Part shown: piece by piece, positions 8,280 through 17,700 of the stretch
How positions within the stretch are numbered: position 1 is the stretch's first letter
Layout of the letters: each line of letters starts with the position of its first letter
Source: Fimbriimonadia bacterium
GTDB lineage: Bacteria > Armatimonadota > Fimbriimonadia > Fimbriimonadales > GBS-DC
Reading direction: 5' to 3'
NCBI GenBank assembly: GCA_026129765.1
Contig: JAHCHP010000012.1
Location: 1 to 64,000, forward strand
DNA length: 64,000 nt
Position numbers and translations under genes: made by a program
Notes under the pieces: generated by a model
What the model saw: the letters and a program-made list of their open reading frames with translations, nothing else
What the model was told of the DNA's origin: nothing
The model's database searches: none

Positions 8280-9137
8280 TCAGGCTTCGTTCAGTTCTTC
8301 GCGCACGTTTTGCAAACGCAGAGCGACGGTCTCCAGCAGTTCTTCCAAAACGCCTTCCAGCGAGCGTAAATGCCCTGGGTGAAGGGTGGGCAGGTCGAGC
8401 GATTCGAGGTAGCGCGTAAAATGCTGCACATGCACGGCAGGTCCCGTGACGGGTTTGCGAATCGTTTCTTCTGCGGGCTGGTCCAACAGCTCTTCGGAGC
8501 GGTCGGGCGTCTCACGCATGGCGCGCACCAACGCGGCGGTTTCGTGGCTGGTCAGCTCTTCATCGCGTATTTTGGTCGCCATGCGGCTTTGCAGCTCGGG
8601 CGAAGCGTTCAGTTCGCGCAGGCTGCGGGCATGTTTTTCGGTGATTGCGCCTGCGGGCGGTCGACCGGGCGATGCGATGATTTGCCCCCCAATCTCTTCG
8701 GGCAGCTCTAAAATGCCAAGCAGTGTGCCGATAGTGCGTTCGCTTAAGCCCAACGCTTTCGCCAGTTCGCGATTCGTGGCATCTAACTGCTCTTTCAGCA
8801 GTTTCAAGCCGCGCGCTTTGTCCAGCGGCGCAAGGTCTTCGCGTTGCAGGTTTTCAATCAACTGTTCTGTTGCGGCTTCCTGCGAATCCATGCTTTTCAC
8901 GATGCAGGGCAGTTGCTTCAAGCCCGCCAACTTGGAGGCGCGCCAACGTCGCTCGCCCGTCACGATCTGAAACATATTCACATTGTGCAGCGGGCGCACG
9001 GTGATCGGGTTCAACAGCCCATGCTGGCGAATGCTGTCCGCAAGTCCATGCAATACTTCTTCATCAAAGCCTTTACGTGGCTGATCTGGGTCTTCTACGA
9101 TCTGTTCAATAGGAACTAATTTCACGTCCATGTTCAT
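8280..9137 (-). CDS. parB: ParB/Spo0J family chromosome partitioning protein
   Basis: The 285-residue product has the ParB N-terminal nuclease-like/CTPase fold: the DPDQPRKGFDEE segment (residues 16-27), then LLNPITVRP and the hallmark GERRWRA at 61-67 (box II). Next is the helix-turn-helix region (TNRELAKALGLSERTIGTLL) that binds parS-type sites, then a C-terminal dimerisation region. ParB spreads on DNA from parS and works with ParA in segregation; no parA is adjacent, so it may be a Noc-like or orphan paralog. The ATG at 9137 (or 9131) follows AAAGGTG. The open frame extends to 9698 but overlaps the divergent gene and is not conserved. The promoter region shows a repeated GTATAC (about 9150-9170). 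Confidence 0.85.
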   Translation of the reverse strand: MNMDVKLVPIEQIVEDPDQPRKGFDEEVLHGLADSIRQHGLLNPITVRPLHNVNMFQIVTGERRWRASKLAGLKQLPCIVKSMDSQEAATEQLIENLQREDLAPLDKARGLKLLKEQLDATNRELAKALGLSERTIGTLLGILELPEEIGGQIIASPGRPPAGAITEKHARSLRELNASPELQSRMATKIRDEELTSHETAALVRAMRETPDRSEELLDQPAEETIRKPVTGPAVHVQHFTRYLESLDLPTLHPGHLRSLEGVLEELLETVALRLQNVREELNEA

Positions 9138-9229
9138 CACCTTTGCAAAGTATACAAGAGTATACCCCTTTTTGAAGCCATCATGATTCGATTTTCGCGT
9201 TTTTGTGAAATCGAACGACGAAAAAGTCG

Positions 9230-9235
9230 TATAAT
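9230..9235 (+). promoter_or_regulatory. -10 box 7 nt before the secreted protein gene at 9243
   Basis: TATAAT ends 7 nt before the ATG at 9243, and there is no Shine-Dalgarno. The transcript is predicted to be leaderless. Confidence 0.6.
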
Positions 9236-9242
9236 ATATATT

Positions 9243-11420
9243 ATGACTCAAAGCGCAAGACGTGAATGGGCAAGGCGATGGCTGTTGTTCTGTTATGGGT
9301 GGCTGTTCGTCTTGAGCAGTTTGGGGCTGTCGCAGGCGCAAGAAGCGCGGGTGACGCTGGGACCGTCTGTGATGACTTTTCCAGAGATCGCGAAGAAAAT
9401 GAGTGTTGGCGGGCGCTCCATCGAATGCGCTGGCGCATTGCAGTACCGCGCCGCGTTCGTTTCCTTGAAAGATCGCCCATGGTCTCAGGCGCGCAGCTTG
9501 TTGGAGGCGGGTCTGGAGGTTCAGTTCCGGCTGAAAGAAGAGAACCGCTGGATTATGGAATGGAGCGCGCCCGTGATTGAACGAGAACAGCGTTGGCAGC
9601 GAATCGTCGCTTCTTTTCTGAAAGAGCAGGTGAACGATTGGCTTGCTCCCAAAAAGACCTATCTGAACACCTCTTTCCCAGCGCGTATGCGCCGTCAAGC
9701 CGAATTAGAGCAGCAGATTCTGAACATTAAAAACGAGTTTGGAGCGTTGGGCGACCGCCTCGATCAATTCCCTAAAGAACGCGCCCAAGTCGAGCAGCGC
9801 ATGCAAGTTTTGAACCGCGCGATAGAAGAGGTGAGCGGAGAATTGCAACAGTTGGTGGAAGTAAACAACTTTGGCACTTGGACGCTCATGCAACTGTTTA
9901 GCCGTTCGTCTTTGGACAGTCTGTTGCTCACGATTGTTCGGAACGGCAGTTTGGAGAATACAACCTGGTCAAACATTCCGCCTTATAATTATATGGAAGC
10001 CAGTTCATGGACCGATATCAACGCCCGAACCCCTTTCCGCTATGAGTTCGTTTTCTATTTAGATGAGTTGCGCTTGCAATACCAAGCCTCTTGGCGACGC
10101 GCCGGTTTCGCAACGGAATCGCAACGATTGGCAGGCATTCCAACCGTGAGGGAACTGCAAGGCAGCGAGAGTTTTTATGTCAATGCCGAGACTGGGCGGC
10201 GTTCGAGATTCGCCACCGAATCTCAGATGTTGGCAGGGATTCCAGTTTTGGAGGCAACGCGCAGCAGCGAGAATTTTGTTGTCAATGGCGGGACTGGGCA
10301 GGATGACAACTGGGTCAATACGCTGTTTGACCGGATGGGAAAAGAGCCTTCGGACTGGCTTCAGAACGAAATCAAAGCGAATTTGGAAAGTTTGAAGGAT
10401 GAGCGTTTCAAAAAAATGTTTGATGTCAGTTTACCGGGGGGCGCGACTCTTTCCCAAGTTGTGGAGGCATGGTGCCGCCAGACGGGGAACGATGCCGTGA
10501 TACAATTGCTGCCTTTGCGCGAAACGCTTTGGTCGCTGCGCGGGGGCGGAATTCGAATGACCGGTCAGATGAACTTGGCAGGTTTGCTGTTGGGGGAAGG
10601 CACGCCTTATAAACGCCCTGAAAATCTGGGAGCGCCGGTGGATGCTTTTCGTTCTCCGCTGCCTTGGACCTTTCGTTTTCAGAATGACGCCCTGCTGGTT
10701 ACCAACCGCTGGATGTTCTTAGAGCGCAATCACGACTATCATCTGCCTGCCTACCGCGATTTGGAGAAACGCTGTTTGACGACAGCAGGTGGGGAAAGCG
10801 CGGTCATGACGTTGGATTCGGTGATCGATTACAGTGTCGCGCTTTATGCGGGCAACCGGCATTGGGGTCGCTATTTATATGGCGATTTTCGAGGGCTGGC
10901 GATTGGTGATTTGGGGCGGATTCGAATCATGCTTGCGCTGATCAACCGGATGCCGAACAGCCGACGGATTTGGGACCAGTTGAAACGTGAGGGAACGGTT
11001 CAGATTCCCTTGGCGCGGTTGAGCGGCACCGAAGTGGGGCTGTGGTGGAACGCGCTCTACCAGCGGCTACCCGGTTTTCGCGATGCGGATGACCCCGTGT
11101 ACTATTTGGGATTGGCGCGCCTAACGAATTTGAATGACTTTTTAACGGGTAATGCCGTCCGGCATTGTGTCTTGACTTTGAGTCTTCAGGAGACCGCGCC
11201 TGCCACAACGCGCCTGCCTGCGCGCTACCGCTTAACGATGGAGTGTCGGTACGGTCCAATGCCTTTGAACATTGGCGCAATGACGGAGGCTTATCAGGGA
11301 GTGCTGGACCTGAACCAGGTGGAGACGTTGACGCTGATGTCCACCTCTGGGCTGCCCGCCGGGGAGACCTCGGTGGAAAACATTATTCTCGCGATGCCGG
11401 AGAGCGCGCCTGCTCGATGA
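9243..11420 (+). CDS. Large secreted protein of unknown function with internal 30-residue duplication
   Basis: The 725-residue product has an N-terminal signal peptide (about residues 1-38, ending SQAQEA), a coiled coil at about 147-212 (heptads around LEQQILNIKNEF and VEQRMQVLNRAIEEVSGEL), then a duplicated segment: residues 289-318 and 323-352 share FATESQ-LAGIP...SE-F-VN..TG, 18 of 30 identical. After it, about 400-490 (TLSQVVEAWCRQTGNDAVI) looks like the short STN-type domain of secretins, an 'Armatimonadota secreted' pattern I cannot name. It is translationally coupled (ATGA) to the CPBP protease downstream. No catalytic motif is visible. A leaderless promoter precedes it. Confidence 0.7.
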   Translation: MTQSARREWARRWLLFCYGWLFVLSSLGLSQAQEARVTLGPSVMTFPEIAKKMSVGGRSIECAGALQYRAAFVSLKDRPWSQARSLLEAGLEVQFRLKEENRWIMEWSAPVIEREQRWQRIVASFLKEQVNDWLAPKKTYLNTSFPARMRRQAELEQQILNIKNEFGALGDRLDQFPKERAQVEQRMQVLNRAIEEVSGELQQLVEVNNFGTWTLMQLFSRSSLDSLLLTIVRNGSLENTTWSNIPPYNYMEASSWTDINARTPFRYEFVFYLDELRLQYQASWRRAGFATESQRLAGIPTVRELQGSESFYVNAETGRRSRFATESQMLAGIPVLEATRSSENFVVNGGTGQDDNWVNTLFDRMGKEPSDWLQNEIKANLESLKDERFKKMFDVSLPGGATLSQVVEAWCRQTGNDAVIQLLPLRETLWSLRGGGIRMTGQMNLAGLLLGEGTPYKRPENLGAPVDAFRSPLPWTFRFQNDALLVTNRWMFLERNHDYHLPAYRDLEKRCLTTAGGESAVMTLDSVIDYSVALYAGNRHWGRYLYGDFRGLAIGDLGRIRIMLALINRMPNSRRIWDQLKREGTVQIPLARLSGTEVGLWWNALYQRLPGFRDADDPVYYLGLARLTNLNDFLTGNAVRHCVLTLSLQETAPATTRLPARYRLTMECRYGPMPLNIGAMTEAYQGVLDLNQVETLTLMSTSGLPAGETSVENIILAMPESAPAR
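10107..10298 (+). repeat. In-frame tandem duplication inside the secreted protein
   Basis: Two 90-nt copies, 10107-10196 and 10209-10298, with period 102 nt (34 codons), encode similar 30-residue segments (18/30 identical). The duplication is old enough to have diverged but still in frame. Confidence 0.7.
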
Positions 11421-12298
11421 AGCACGAGACGCTCTTGTTTGGGATCATCGGGCTGCTGGCTCTCATTAATTTGGCGGGGATTGGGGTCTGGGTGGTTCAT
11501 CATGCGCGGCGTCTTCAGGGGCAGCCGGGTCTACTTGCGCCCCAGTGGAGCCTGCTCACCGTGTGGTTTGTCCCGCAGATCGTGTTCGTGCTTCTTGTGT
11601 TGGCTGCCTTACCGCTCCTGAGTTTTTTAACGGGTGGACCCGCGAACAGTGTCAACCCTCAAGAGCGCGCTTTTACAATGCCTTCTTCCCCAGCCGCTTG
11701 GATTGCGCTTGCGATGGCGACCTTGATTCAGCAGGGCGCGTTTGTCGGGATTTCGTGGGCGTTGTTGAAGAAGTTCGGTTCCAGTTGGGCGCAGATCGGG
11801 CTTCGGGGATTGCCAACCCGCGCCGATTGGCTGCAGGGCTTGGCATGCGGGGTTGTCCTGTTGCTGATGAGCGCGCTGGCGGAAGCCGCTTTGAACGTTT
11901 TGATGGGCGGTGGATATGCGGAGAGTTTAGGACGGGAAGATCAATCCAGCCGCGCGATTCAAGAGGCAGTTCGCGCTTTGTCCGACTCGCTTGGGTTCTG
12001 GGCGGGGTTGGGGTTGTTTGTGGTGGTGTTGGCTCCGATCACCGAAGAGATTTTCTTTCGAGGAGTGTTGTATAACGCGCTGAAGCGTCGCGTGGGGCAT
12101 GGTTGGGCTGCGCCGATCAGTGGCGTCATCTTTGCGGCGATACATCTGTCGTGGATTGGTTTTCTGCCCCGCATGTTGATGGGTTGGCTGTTGGCGAATT
12201 TCTATCAGCGGAGCGGTTCGCTTTGGGTACCGATTATTGCGCATGGCGTTAATAACGCGGCAGCGTTGATCGTGCTATCACGGATGATGCAGAGTTAG
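11417..12298 (+). CDS. CPBP family intramembrane metalloprotease (Abi/CAAX-like)
   Basis: The 293-residue membrane protein shows about 7 hydrophobic segments. The CPBP active-site motifs are present in order: ITEEIFFRG (EEx3R), FAAIHLSW (FxxxH) and HGVNNAAA (H..N), which line the catalytic cavity of Rce1-type glutamate/metal proteases. Bacterial members act on membrane peptides or are linked to bacteriocin immunity; the substrate is unknown. The start ATG overlaps the stop of the preceding gene by 4 nt (ATGA), so the two are translationally coupled. It ends in a hairpin shared with the convergent hydrolase gene. Confidence 0.85.
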   Translation: MKHETLLFGIIGLLALINLAGIGVWVVHHARRLQGQPGLLAPQWSLLTVWFVPQIVFVLLVLAALPLLSFLTGGPANSVNPQERAFTMPSSPAAWIALAMATLIQQGAFVGISWALLKKFGSSWAQIGLRGLPTRADWLQGLACGVVLLLMSALAEAALNVLMGGGYAESLGREDQSSRAIQEAVRALSDSLGFWAGLGLFVVVLAPITEEIFFRGVLYNALKRRVGHGWAAPISGVIFAAIHLSWIGFLPRMLMGWLLANFYQRSGSLWVPIIAHGVNNAAALIVLSRMMQS

Positions 12299-12328
12299 TC
12301 GGTTGCCCTTTTTGATGAGGGCAACCGA
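12299..12328. terminator. Hairpin between convergent genes
   Basis: An 11-bp perfect stem (TCGGTTGCCCT at 12299-12309 with AGGGCAACCGA at 12318-12328) and an 8-nt loop begins immediately after the CPBP stop. It lacks a strong T-tract, so termination may be weak or bidirectional. Confidence 0.6.
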
Positions 12329-12351
12329 CAGGCTGGCATTTATGCCGTGAT

Positions 12352-15012
12352 TCACAATTCACAACCCTCGCCATAATGGTAGAGCACTTCAAGCAAGTCG
12401 ATGTCGTCGACACTGCCATCATAGTTCACATCACCCTCTGGTCCCTCAGTTCCAAATGCAAACAATACGATCAGCAAATCTGCGTCATTCACGCAACCGT
12501 TCTCATCTGCGTCTCCGGGGTTTCGATCAACTCGTGCAAAAACCTTGATGTCCGATAGGTCGGTAAACCTCAAAGAGGTAGAAGTGTTGTTATTGGCTGA
12601 CAGCATTAAATCCGCCCCAAACTGGTTCCCTGCAGGAAAGACCAATGCCACATACTTCGCTCTGGGAGAGCCAGGTACCCGTAGAACGGAATGCCATAGG
12701 TCGTGATTCGGGTCATCCCAGAACCGGACGCCATCATCATTCATTCCAGAAAGGTAATTATATGTTGAATCGGGTACAATGCCGAAGTTCGTATTGGAAG
12801 CATCCCAAGAACAAACATTTAAGATCGTTCCATCGTTAGTAGATACAGAACCGACATATAACCAATCAAGACTCGTTTCAGGACTGTCTTCAATAAACGG
12901 ATCCTCCTGGGCAACATAAAAATCTATTTGACTTGGGGCATTTACATCTGAGCGCGCAAACTGTATCACATCCCGAATTCTCCAGGGAAGCACTTTAATT
13001 ACAGCCACAGAAGGACTCCTGTTATCTGTCGAGTCCAATTCGTATTTGATCCAAGTTGAACCAATCACAAAGTGGTTACCCGAAAGACTGTTGTTGGTGT
13101 AACTTCCTGCGGTTCTGTAAAGAGAGCGGGGAACAGGAAGCACCTGCGGCCATCCCTGAGCCTGTAAAGTACCTGATACCGGAACATTTACTATCGTATG
13201 TGGAGCAGGAAATATTCCGAATGCGTCGCTTGCCGGGTTAGACACTGAATAGTTTGGATAATAACCGAAGATTTCTTGTGTGCTGAAATCGGTATAATCT
13301 CTTCGACTCCATTCTAATGGGTTTTCAACTTGATTGACTCCAGCCAACGCATTGGTCGCGCGCACTTTTCCCAATCCCTCACCAAGCAAGAGGGAATCGT
13401 CGAATTCAACATCATCAATCCATACTTCGTGAGGAGTAAACTGATGACGATAAATCTCAAAGGTAATCGTATTGACTTTGTCTCTCAAATGAGGATGGAT
13501 AGTCAAGTACTTTGTAACCCATCCACCATCCGTTCTGTTCAATGGGATGACAGCCAAAAGTCCGTTGTTTCTATCACCAATGAATACATCCAACGTATTG
13601 AATTGGTTAGTGGATCTTCGAAACATTCTGAATTTCAGTCGATTCACTCCCTTTGGGATGTACACCCGGTTATGAGTCCGCGTGTGGTAGTCAATATTCA
13701 ACTTGAGGAAGTTGTTTCCTCCTTGTGAAGAAACATAACCTGTGCCTCCACCGCCGTGATGTGACCACCCGGGAATGACGGAACCTCCTCCGACTAAGGT
13801 TCGTCCGTCGTGATCAAATCGACCGTTGTACAACTGGTTTGGATTCCATAGTGGTGTCCACTTACCTCTTGTGACTTGTGCCGCGGTTAATCCTAATTGT
13901 GTTAGTCCCACAGTGTTTGGAGTGCCGTTTTCATTGGCTATTTGCCTTACACTGTATATGTGGTCCTGGGTAGGCACCGCCGGAGGCGCAGCGTTGAAAA
14001 AGATTGGCTCAGGTAAGTTGATGCGATTAGGGTTAAAGCGACAAAAAGCCCATCCAAAGGAAGTCCAATCCGGCATCTGTTGCGGGGCAGCAATATTGCT
14101 GGAATCAGGCGGAAGTTCTCCGAGAATGGAACCTCGATAGAACACTTTCCATATCCAGGAATGATCACTTTCACTGCTGTTCCCATAAGGGTTCCAAGGC
14201 GGAAACCATTGACTTGGTGGTGGCAATTCATCACTAACGAAATAATTGTAGCAGCCAGGAATCGGACGACCGTTCGGAAGAGTGATAACAATGGCTCTCC
14301 CGGCAACGCCTCGCGTTTGATAGTACGAATCCGCGAAAACCACATTATTCCAGATGGTTGCTCCATAATCTTTGGGCTGACCCAATGTCCAAATGCGCTG
14401 GCTTCCATCGATTGGCACCCAACTTTGATCAAAGTCATGGGCGTCTAAATAGGTTACTTGGTCCACGGTGATCTGATATTTCGCTAATCGCTCCACACAT
14501 TCGCTCACCACTCCAGTGCCAAAGCTGTGGGCGATGAAATGCATCGGCACTCCCGAACCGTTCTCTGGATTCGCTAAACCCAAGCTGACTAACAAGGCAA
14601 ACAGGGCATCGCCTGCGGCTTCTGCCCAACCGCTGTCATCCTCGTTGCTTTCAGGTGCCCAACTGAACAGCAAAACTAAATGACCTTGTTGTCCACTCGC
14701 ATTTGGAGCAGGCACATTGACTGATCGATCGGCGTCAAAAGCCGCTTGGTCACCATCTTCGTACAGTTCGTAGAAAAGAAGCCACCCAAAACCAGGGATG
14801 GCATTGAACATATCCACGGCAAGAGGCATCAATGATCCGCCGTCCGAGTCGGTGAATTGATATCCATGCATAACAACGGTCAATCCGGTCACGGTCTGCC
14901 GCTTCATTCGCTCGGACATATCTTGTATTCCGATCCAACGCTGTGAAAAGCTGGAATGAGTCAGACAGACAAAGATTGCTAACACGAAAAGCAAGCAATT
15001 GCAAGATTTCAT
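12352..15012 (-). CDS. Secreted alpha/beta hydrolase (lipase-like) with dockerin-like tail
   Basis: The 886-residue product has a signal peptide (residues 1-24). Residues about 40-290 form an alpha/beta hydrolase: the oxyanion strand LTVVMHGY at 45-51, the nucleophile elbow AHSFG with Ser163, a likely acid Asp190 in TYLD, and a candidate His284 in SDHSW. The central 400 residues are beta-rich, with possible carbohydrate-binding-like jelly-roll modules (PGWSHHGGGGTGYVS region). The last 60 residues are two EF-hand loops (DADENGCVNDADLL, DVNYDGSVDDIDLL) ending in YGEGCEL. The ATG at 15012 follows GGGAGG. It is probably an extracellular esterase or lipase; the substrate is unknown. Confidence 0.8.
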   Translation of the reverse strand: MKSCNCLLFVLAIFVCLTHSSFSQRWIGIQDMSERMKRQTVTGLTVVMHGYQFTDSDGGSLMPLAVDMFNAIPGFGWLLFYELYEDGDQAAFDADRSVNVPAPNASGQQGHLVLLFSWAPESNEDDSGWAEAAGDALFALLVSLGLANPENGSGVPMHFIAHSFGTGVVSECVERLAKYQITVDQVTYLDAHDFDQSWVPIDGSQRIWTLGQPKDYGATIWNNVVFADSYYQTRGVAGRAIVITLPNGRPIPGCYNYFVSDELPPPSQWFPPWNPYGNSSESDHSWIWKVFYRGSILGELPPDSSNIAAPQQMPDWTSFGWAFCRFNPNRINLPEPIFFNAAPPAVPTQDHIYSVRQIANENGTPNTVGLTQLGLTAAQVTRGKWTPLWNPNQLYNGRFDHDGRTLVGGGSVIPGWSHHGGGGTGYVSSQGGNNFLKLNIDYHTRTHNRVYIPKGVNRLKFRMFRRSTNQFNTLDVFIGDRNNGLLAVIPLNRTDGGWVTKYLTIHPHLRDKVNTITFEIYRHQFTPHEVWIDDVEFDDSLLLGEGLGKVRATNALAGVNQVENPLEWSRRDYTDFSTQEIFGYYPNYSVSNPASDAFGIFPAPHTIVNVPVSGTLQAQGWPQVLPVPRSLYRTAGSYTNNSLSGNHFVIGSTWIKYELDSTDNRSPSVAVIKVLPWRIRDVIQFARSDVNAPSQIDFYVAQEDPFIEDSPETSLDWLYVGSVSTNDGTILNVCSWDASNTNFGIVPDSTYNYLSGMNDDGVRFWDDPNHDLWHSVLRVPGSPRAKYVALVFPAGNQFGADLMLSANNNTSTSLRFTDLSDIKVFARVDRNPGDADENGCVNDADLLIVLFAFGTEGPEGDVNYDGSVDDIDLLEVLYHYGEGCEL

Positions 15013-15342
15013 CTCAGTACCTCCCAATACTAATGTTGGGCGATTGATAATGAGATTCCTGCTAAGTTTTTTAAGTTATACAATCTGTGCCTTCCTACAC
15101 TTCATATTTTCCTCTGATTCGTTGTCGAAAGCAGAATGAAATCGTTTATTCCCTATTCCATATCCTCTTTCCATCAATAGAGGTTCGCGATCAATGAAGA
15201 GCAGAAATCAGAGAAAAATGAAAAATACCTCTTCGCCCCAAGTCTCAAAGGCACGATTTCCGCGCCCTTTAAGAAACAGCCCCCTCCGTCAGGTTCCCCC
15301 AAAATGCAGGGGAACCTGTTCGGGGTGAGGGTATGGGATGTT
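15013..15342. other. Intergenic region, AT-rich, with one hairpin
   Basis: This 330-nt gap separates two tandem minus-strand genes. The half next to 15013 is AT-rich and should hold the hydrolase promoter (a TATAAC-like -10 is visible around 15077-15082 on the minus strand). Near the other end is an inverted repeat, CAGGTTCCCC at 15290-15299 with GGGGAACCTG at 15309-15318, a plausible 3'-end hairpin of the SBBP gene. No ORF is supported. Confidence 0.5.
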
Positions 15343-17541
15343 TTACTCACAGCCGATGCCGAAGTTCAGCAGCACCAGCAGCAAGTCGTTGTCATTAATG
15401 ATGCCGTTTTCGTCAATGTCGCCTGGCAGGTTCTGACCGGTTGTTCCGAAGTGAAGCAGCACAGCCAAGAGATCCACGTCATTGACACAGTTGTCGCAGT
15501 TGGTGTCGCCCACCAGTTTCGGAATGAACCCGTAGGTAGTCCCGCCGCTCCAGATGAGCAGAGGCAAGCAACTGGCGTTCCACGTTAAGGCGTTGTTTCG
15601 CACGGTGAACGCTTTCAACTGACCGGTGTCTCCCGGCACTAAGTCCTCAACCTTGACCCACCAGCTTTGGCTGGGAAGCGGAGGCAGGTAGGCTGCTGCC
15701 TGAGAAACATCTACCTGGCACCACATGTCGTCCAGGTTGCCACCGGTCTGATTCACCACAATCTTGCTCCAGAAAGGATTGTTCTGTGGTCCGACTCCCA
15801 CCGTTATTCGCAGGTCGCCTCGGAACGTGTGTTGAATGTCAACAATCGCGTGCTGTGCCGTTCTGGTTGGCACATAAACGTTGGCTGATCCCAAGTCTGG
15901 TATCGCGACAGGGACATTGCCCGAGTTGTAGGTTCCTGCTTGAGTTTGGACTCTGAAGAGGGTGATGGTTCCGGTATCGGCAGATGCCATATCGGTGACC
16001 TTGCAGTACCATACAACGCTTTCGCTGGGATTCTGGTAGAACGGCGGCGCGTCAGAAATGCTTTCCAGGGTGGAGACATCTCCTGATGAACTGCCACCTT
16101 CCCGGTTGCGGATTACTTTGCTCCAGAGAGGCGCGTTCGGGTTGCCAACGCCCACTTCGATCCTAAGGTCGCCCCAGTAGGAGTGGGAGGTGTCCACTTT
16201 CACATAAGGGAACTGCACATACTTGATGGTCACGAAGTCGTTTCCATTGGGGTTAGGATTTGCAGAGTAGCCGCCCACAAACACGTTTCCTGTTGGGCTG
16301 GTCGCAATGGTCATACCAAAGTCGTTGACGTTGCTGGGTCCGTTGTAGGCGGTTGACCAGAACATCGTGCCGTCTGCTCGGAAGTAAGCGGTGGACATAT
16401 TGGTGCCGCCTCGCGTTACATAAATGCCGTCATCGGGACCCAATGCGCCTGCGGTGTATCCGAAGTCCCGGTTCCAAAGCAGCGTGCCGCTCGTGTTGTA
16501 CTTTCGAATGTTGTTGGAGCCGACAATGATAGGGTTGTCTTGGCTGTCTATCAGCAAAGCGGTCACCCACTCATCGATGTTGAGCTCGCCAGACTGTCTG
16601 GACCACAGCGGCGCGCCTGCATTCGACCACTTCACCAGGATGTAGTCGTTCACGGGGGTGGGGTCGTTGATGCTGACAAAATTACGCATGACATAACCTG
16701 CGACATAGATATTGCCCGTCGAATCGACCGCAATATGATTGCCGGAATCCTCGATGATGTTGCCAAATCCGCCGTCATGCTCTCCGCCGAAGCTTCCGTT
16801 GAAAGTTTGGATGGTTTGAGCCACTCCGTTGGTGGTCAACTTGATCATCATGATGTCTTCGCCATTGGTGCCGTTGTGGGTGTGTCCGCCGATGAAAATG
16901 CTGGTGCCCTGAATCGCAACGGCGTTGGCAGAGGTGGAGCCGAAGGCGTCCGGTCCATTATAGGCGTAGTTAAACAGCGTGTTGCCGTCCGAATCGTATT
17001 TGAGGACTCGGGCGGTCCCTCCGGCTCCAGTAGACCCTGCGACGACGATATTGACGATATCGCCGCTGCGTTGAATCGCGATGGCTTTAGCGTTGTCTGC
17101 TCCACTGGGACCATCATACACTCTTGTCCATTGGAGTGTGCCAGCGGCGTTGTATTTCAGGGTGACGAAATTGATGCCCGTTCCCGAAGAGGTGGTGTTG
17201 CCAGTGACGTAAACGTTCCCATTATGGTCCACCGCCATGTCCGTCGGTTCGTCCGCACTGTTGCCTGTCCCGTTGAATCTGCGCTGCCATAGTTGCGCGC
17301 CGGCGGGGCTGTATTTGATGGTGAGAATGTCCGAGCCGGAACCACTGCCGATGGACGTTCCCGTTACATATACGTTGCCAAGGTCATCGGTCTTGATTTT
17401 GCGAACAATGTCCGAACCGCTGCCGGTCCCGTTGAGGGTTCTTGTCCAGGCAGGCGTTACTAATTGCGCGTTAGCTGTTACGATAAATCCGCCGATTACG
17501 ACTGCGGATGCCAAAGTTTTTAATTGAAACATCTTATACAT
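15343..17541 (-). CDS. Secreted SBBP beta-propeller protein with two P-domain-like modules and dockerin-like tail
   Basis: The 732-residue product starts with a signal peptide (ending TANAQ). Residues about 25-420 contain repeated blades with the SBBP signature GNVYVTGxT...FVTLKY, one per about 50 residues. Then come two modules with [13 protein letters not shown] and [13 protein letters not shown], each followed by LWSKV or FWSKI, as in the P/Homo B domains that follow subtilisin-like convertases; no protease domain is present. The tail carries two EF-hand loops ([28 protein letters not shown]) and ends FGIGCE. The ATG at 17541 is chosen as it is 8 nt from GGAGG; ATGs at 17547 and 17532 are alternatives. 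It is probably an adhesive or structural surface protein. Confidence 0.8.
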   Translation of the reverse strand: MYKMFQLKTLASAVVIGGFIVTANAQLVTPAWTRTLNGTGSGSDIVRKIKTDDLGNVYVTGTSIGSGSGSDILTIKYSPAGAQLWQRRFNGTGNSADEPTDMAVDHNGNVYVTGNTTSSGTGINFVTLKYNAAGTLQWTRVYDGPSGADNAKAIAIQRSGDIVNIVVAGSTGAGGTARVLKYDSDGNTLFNYAYNGPDAFGSTSANAVAIQGTSIFIGGHTHNGTNGEDIMMIKLTTNGVAQTIQTFNGSFGGEHDGGFGNIIEDSGNHIAVDSTGNIYVAGYVMRNFVSINDPTPVNDYILVKWSNAGAPLWSRQSGELNIDEWVTALLIDSQDNPIIVGSNNIRKYNTSGTLLWNRDFGYTAGALGPDDGIYVTRGGTNMSTAYFRADGTMFWSTAYNGPSNVNDFGMTIATSPTGNVFVGGYSANPNPNGNDFVTIKYVQFPYVKVDTSHSYWGDLRIEVGVGNPNAPLWSKVIRNREGGSSSGDVSTLESISDAPPFYQNPSESVVWYCKVTDMASADTGTITLFRVQTQAGTYNSGNVPVAIPDLGSANVYVPTRTAQHAIVDIQHTFRGDLRITVGVGPQNNPFWSKIVVNQTGGNLDDMWCQVDVSQAAAYLPPLPSQSWWVKVEDLVPGDTGQLKAFTVRNNALTWNASCLPLLIWSGGTTYGFIPKLVGDTNCDNCVNDVDLLAVLLHFGTTGQNLPGDIDENGIINDNDLLLVLLNFGIGCE

Positions 17542-17592
17542 CTCCATATCCTCCAATTTTGCCTTAAGGAAGGCGGTTTGAATCTACATGAT

Positions 17593-17598
17593 ATTATA
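17593..17598 (-). promoter_or_regulatory. -10 box of the SBBP protein gene
   Basis: TATAAT on the minus strand is about 50 nt before the ATG at 17541, giving a short leader with a GGAGG site. No good -35 box is visible at 17 nt; two direct CTGACA copies lie upstream (about 17608-17625). Confidence 0.5.
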
Positions 17599-17700
17599 AC
17601 CCACTTCTCTGACAGAACTCTGACAAGATTTCAGCGGGTCTCGATACATATTGACACTCAAAGCGCGGATTCCTTCATACGAGGTACAATTGAATCTGTT

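Noticed and set aside
8280-9698. Full 472-codon frame for ParB
   Set aside because: The first 187 codons overlap the divergent gene and its promoter and are not ParB-like; the true start is near 9137.
16540-17292. Plus-strand ORF of 250 codons inside the SBBP gene
   Set aside because: Antisense shadow of the repeated beta-propeller coding sequence; no recognised domain.
17524-17700. N-terminal extension of trpB
   Set aside because: The extension reads into the SBBP promoter region and the TrpB family N-terminus begins at 17701.
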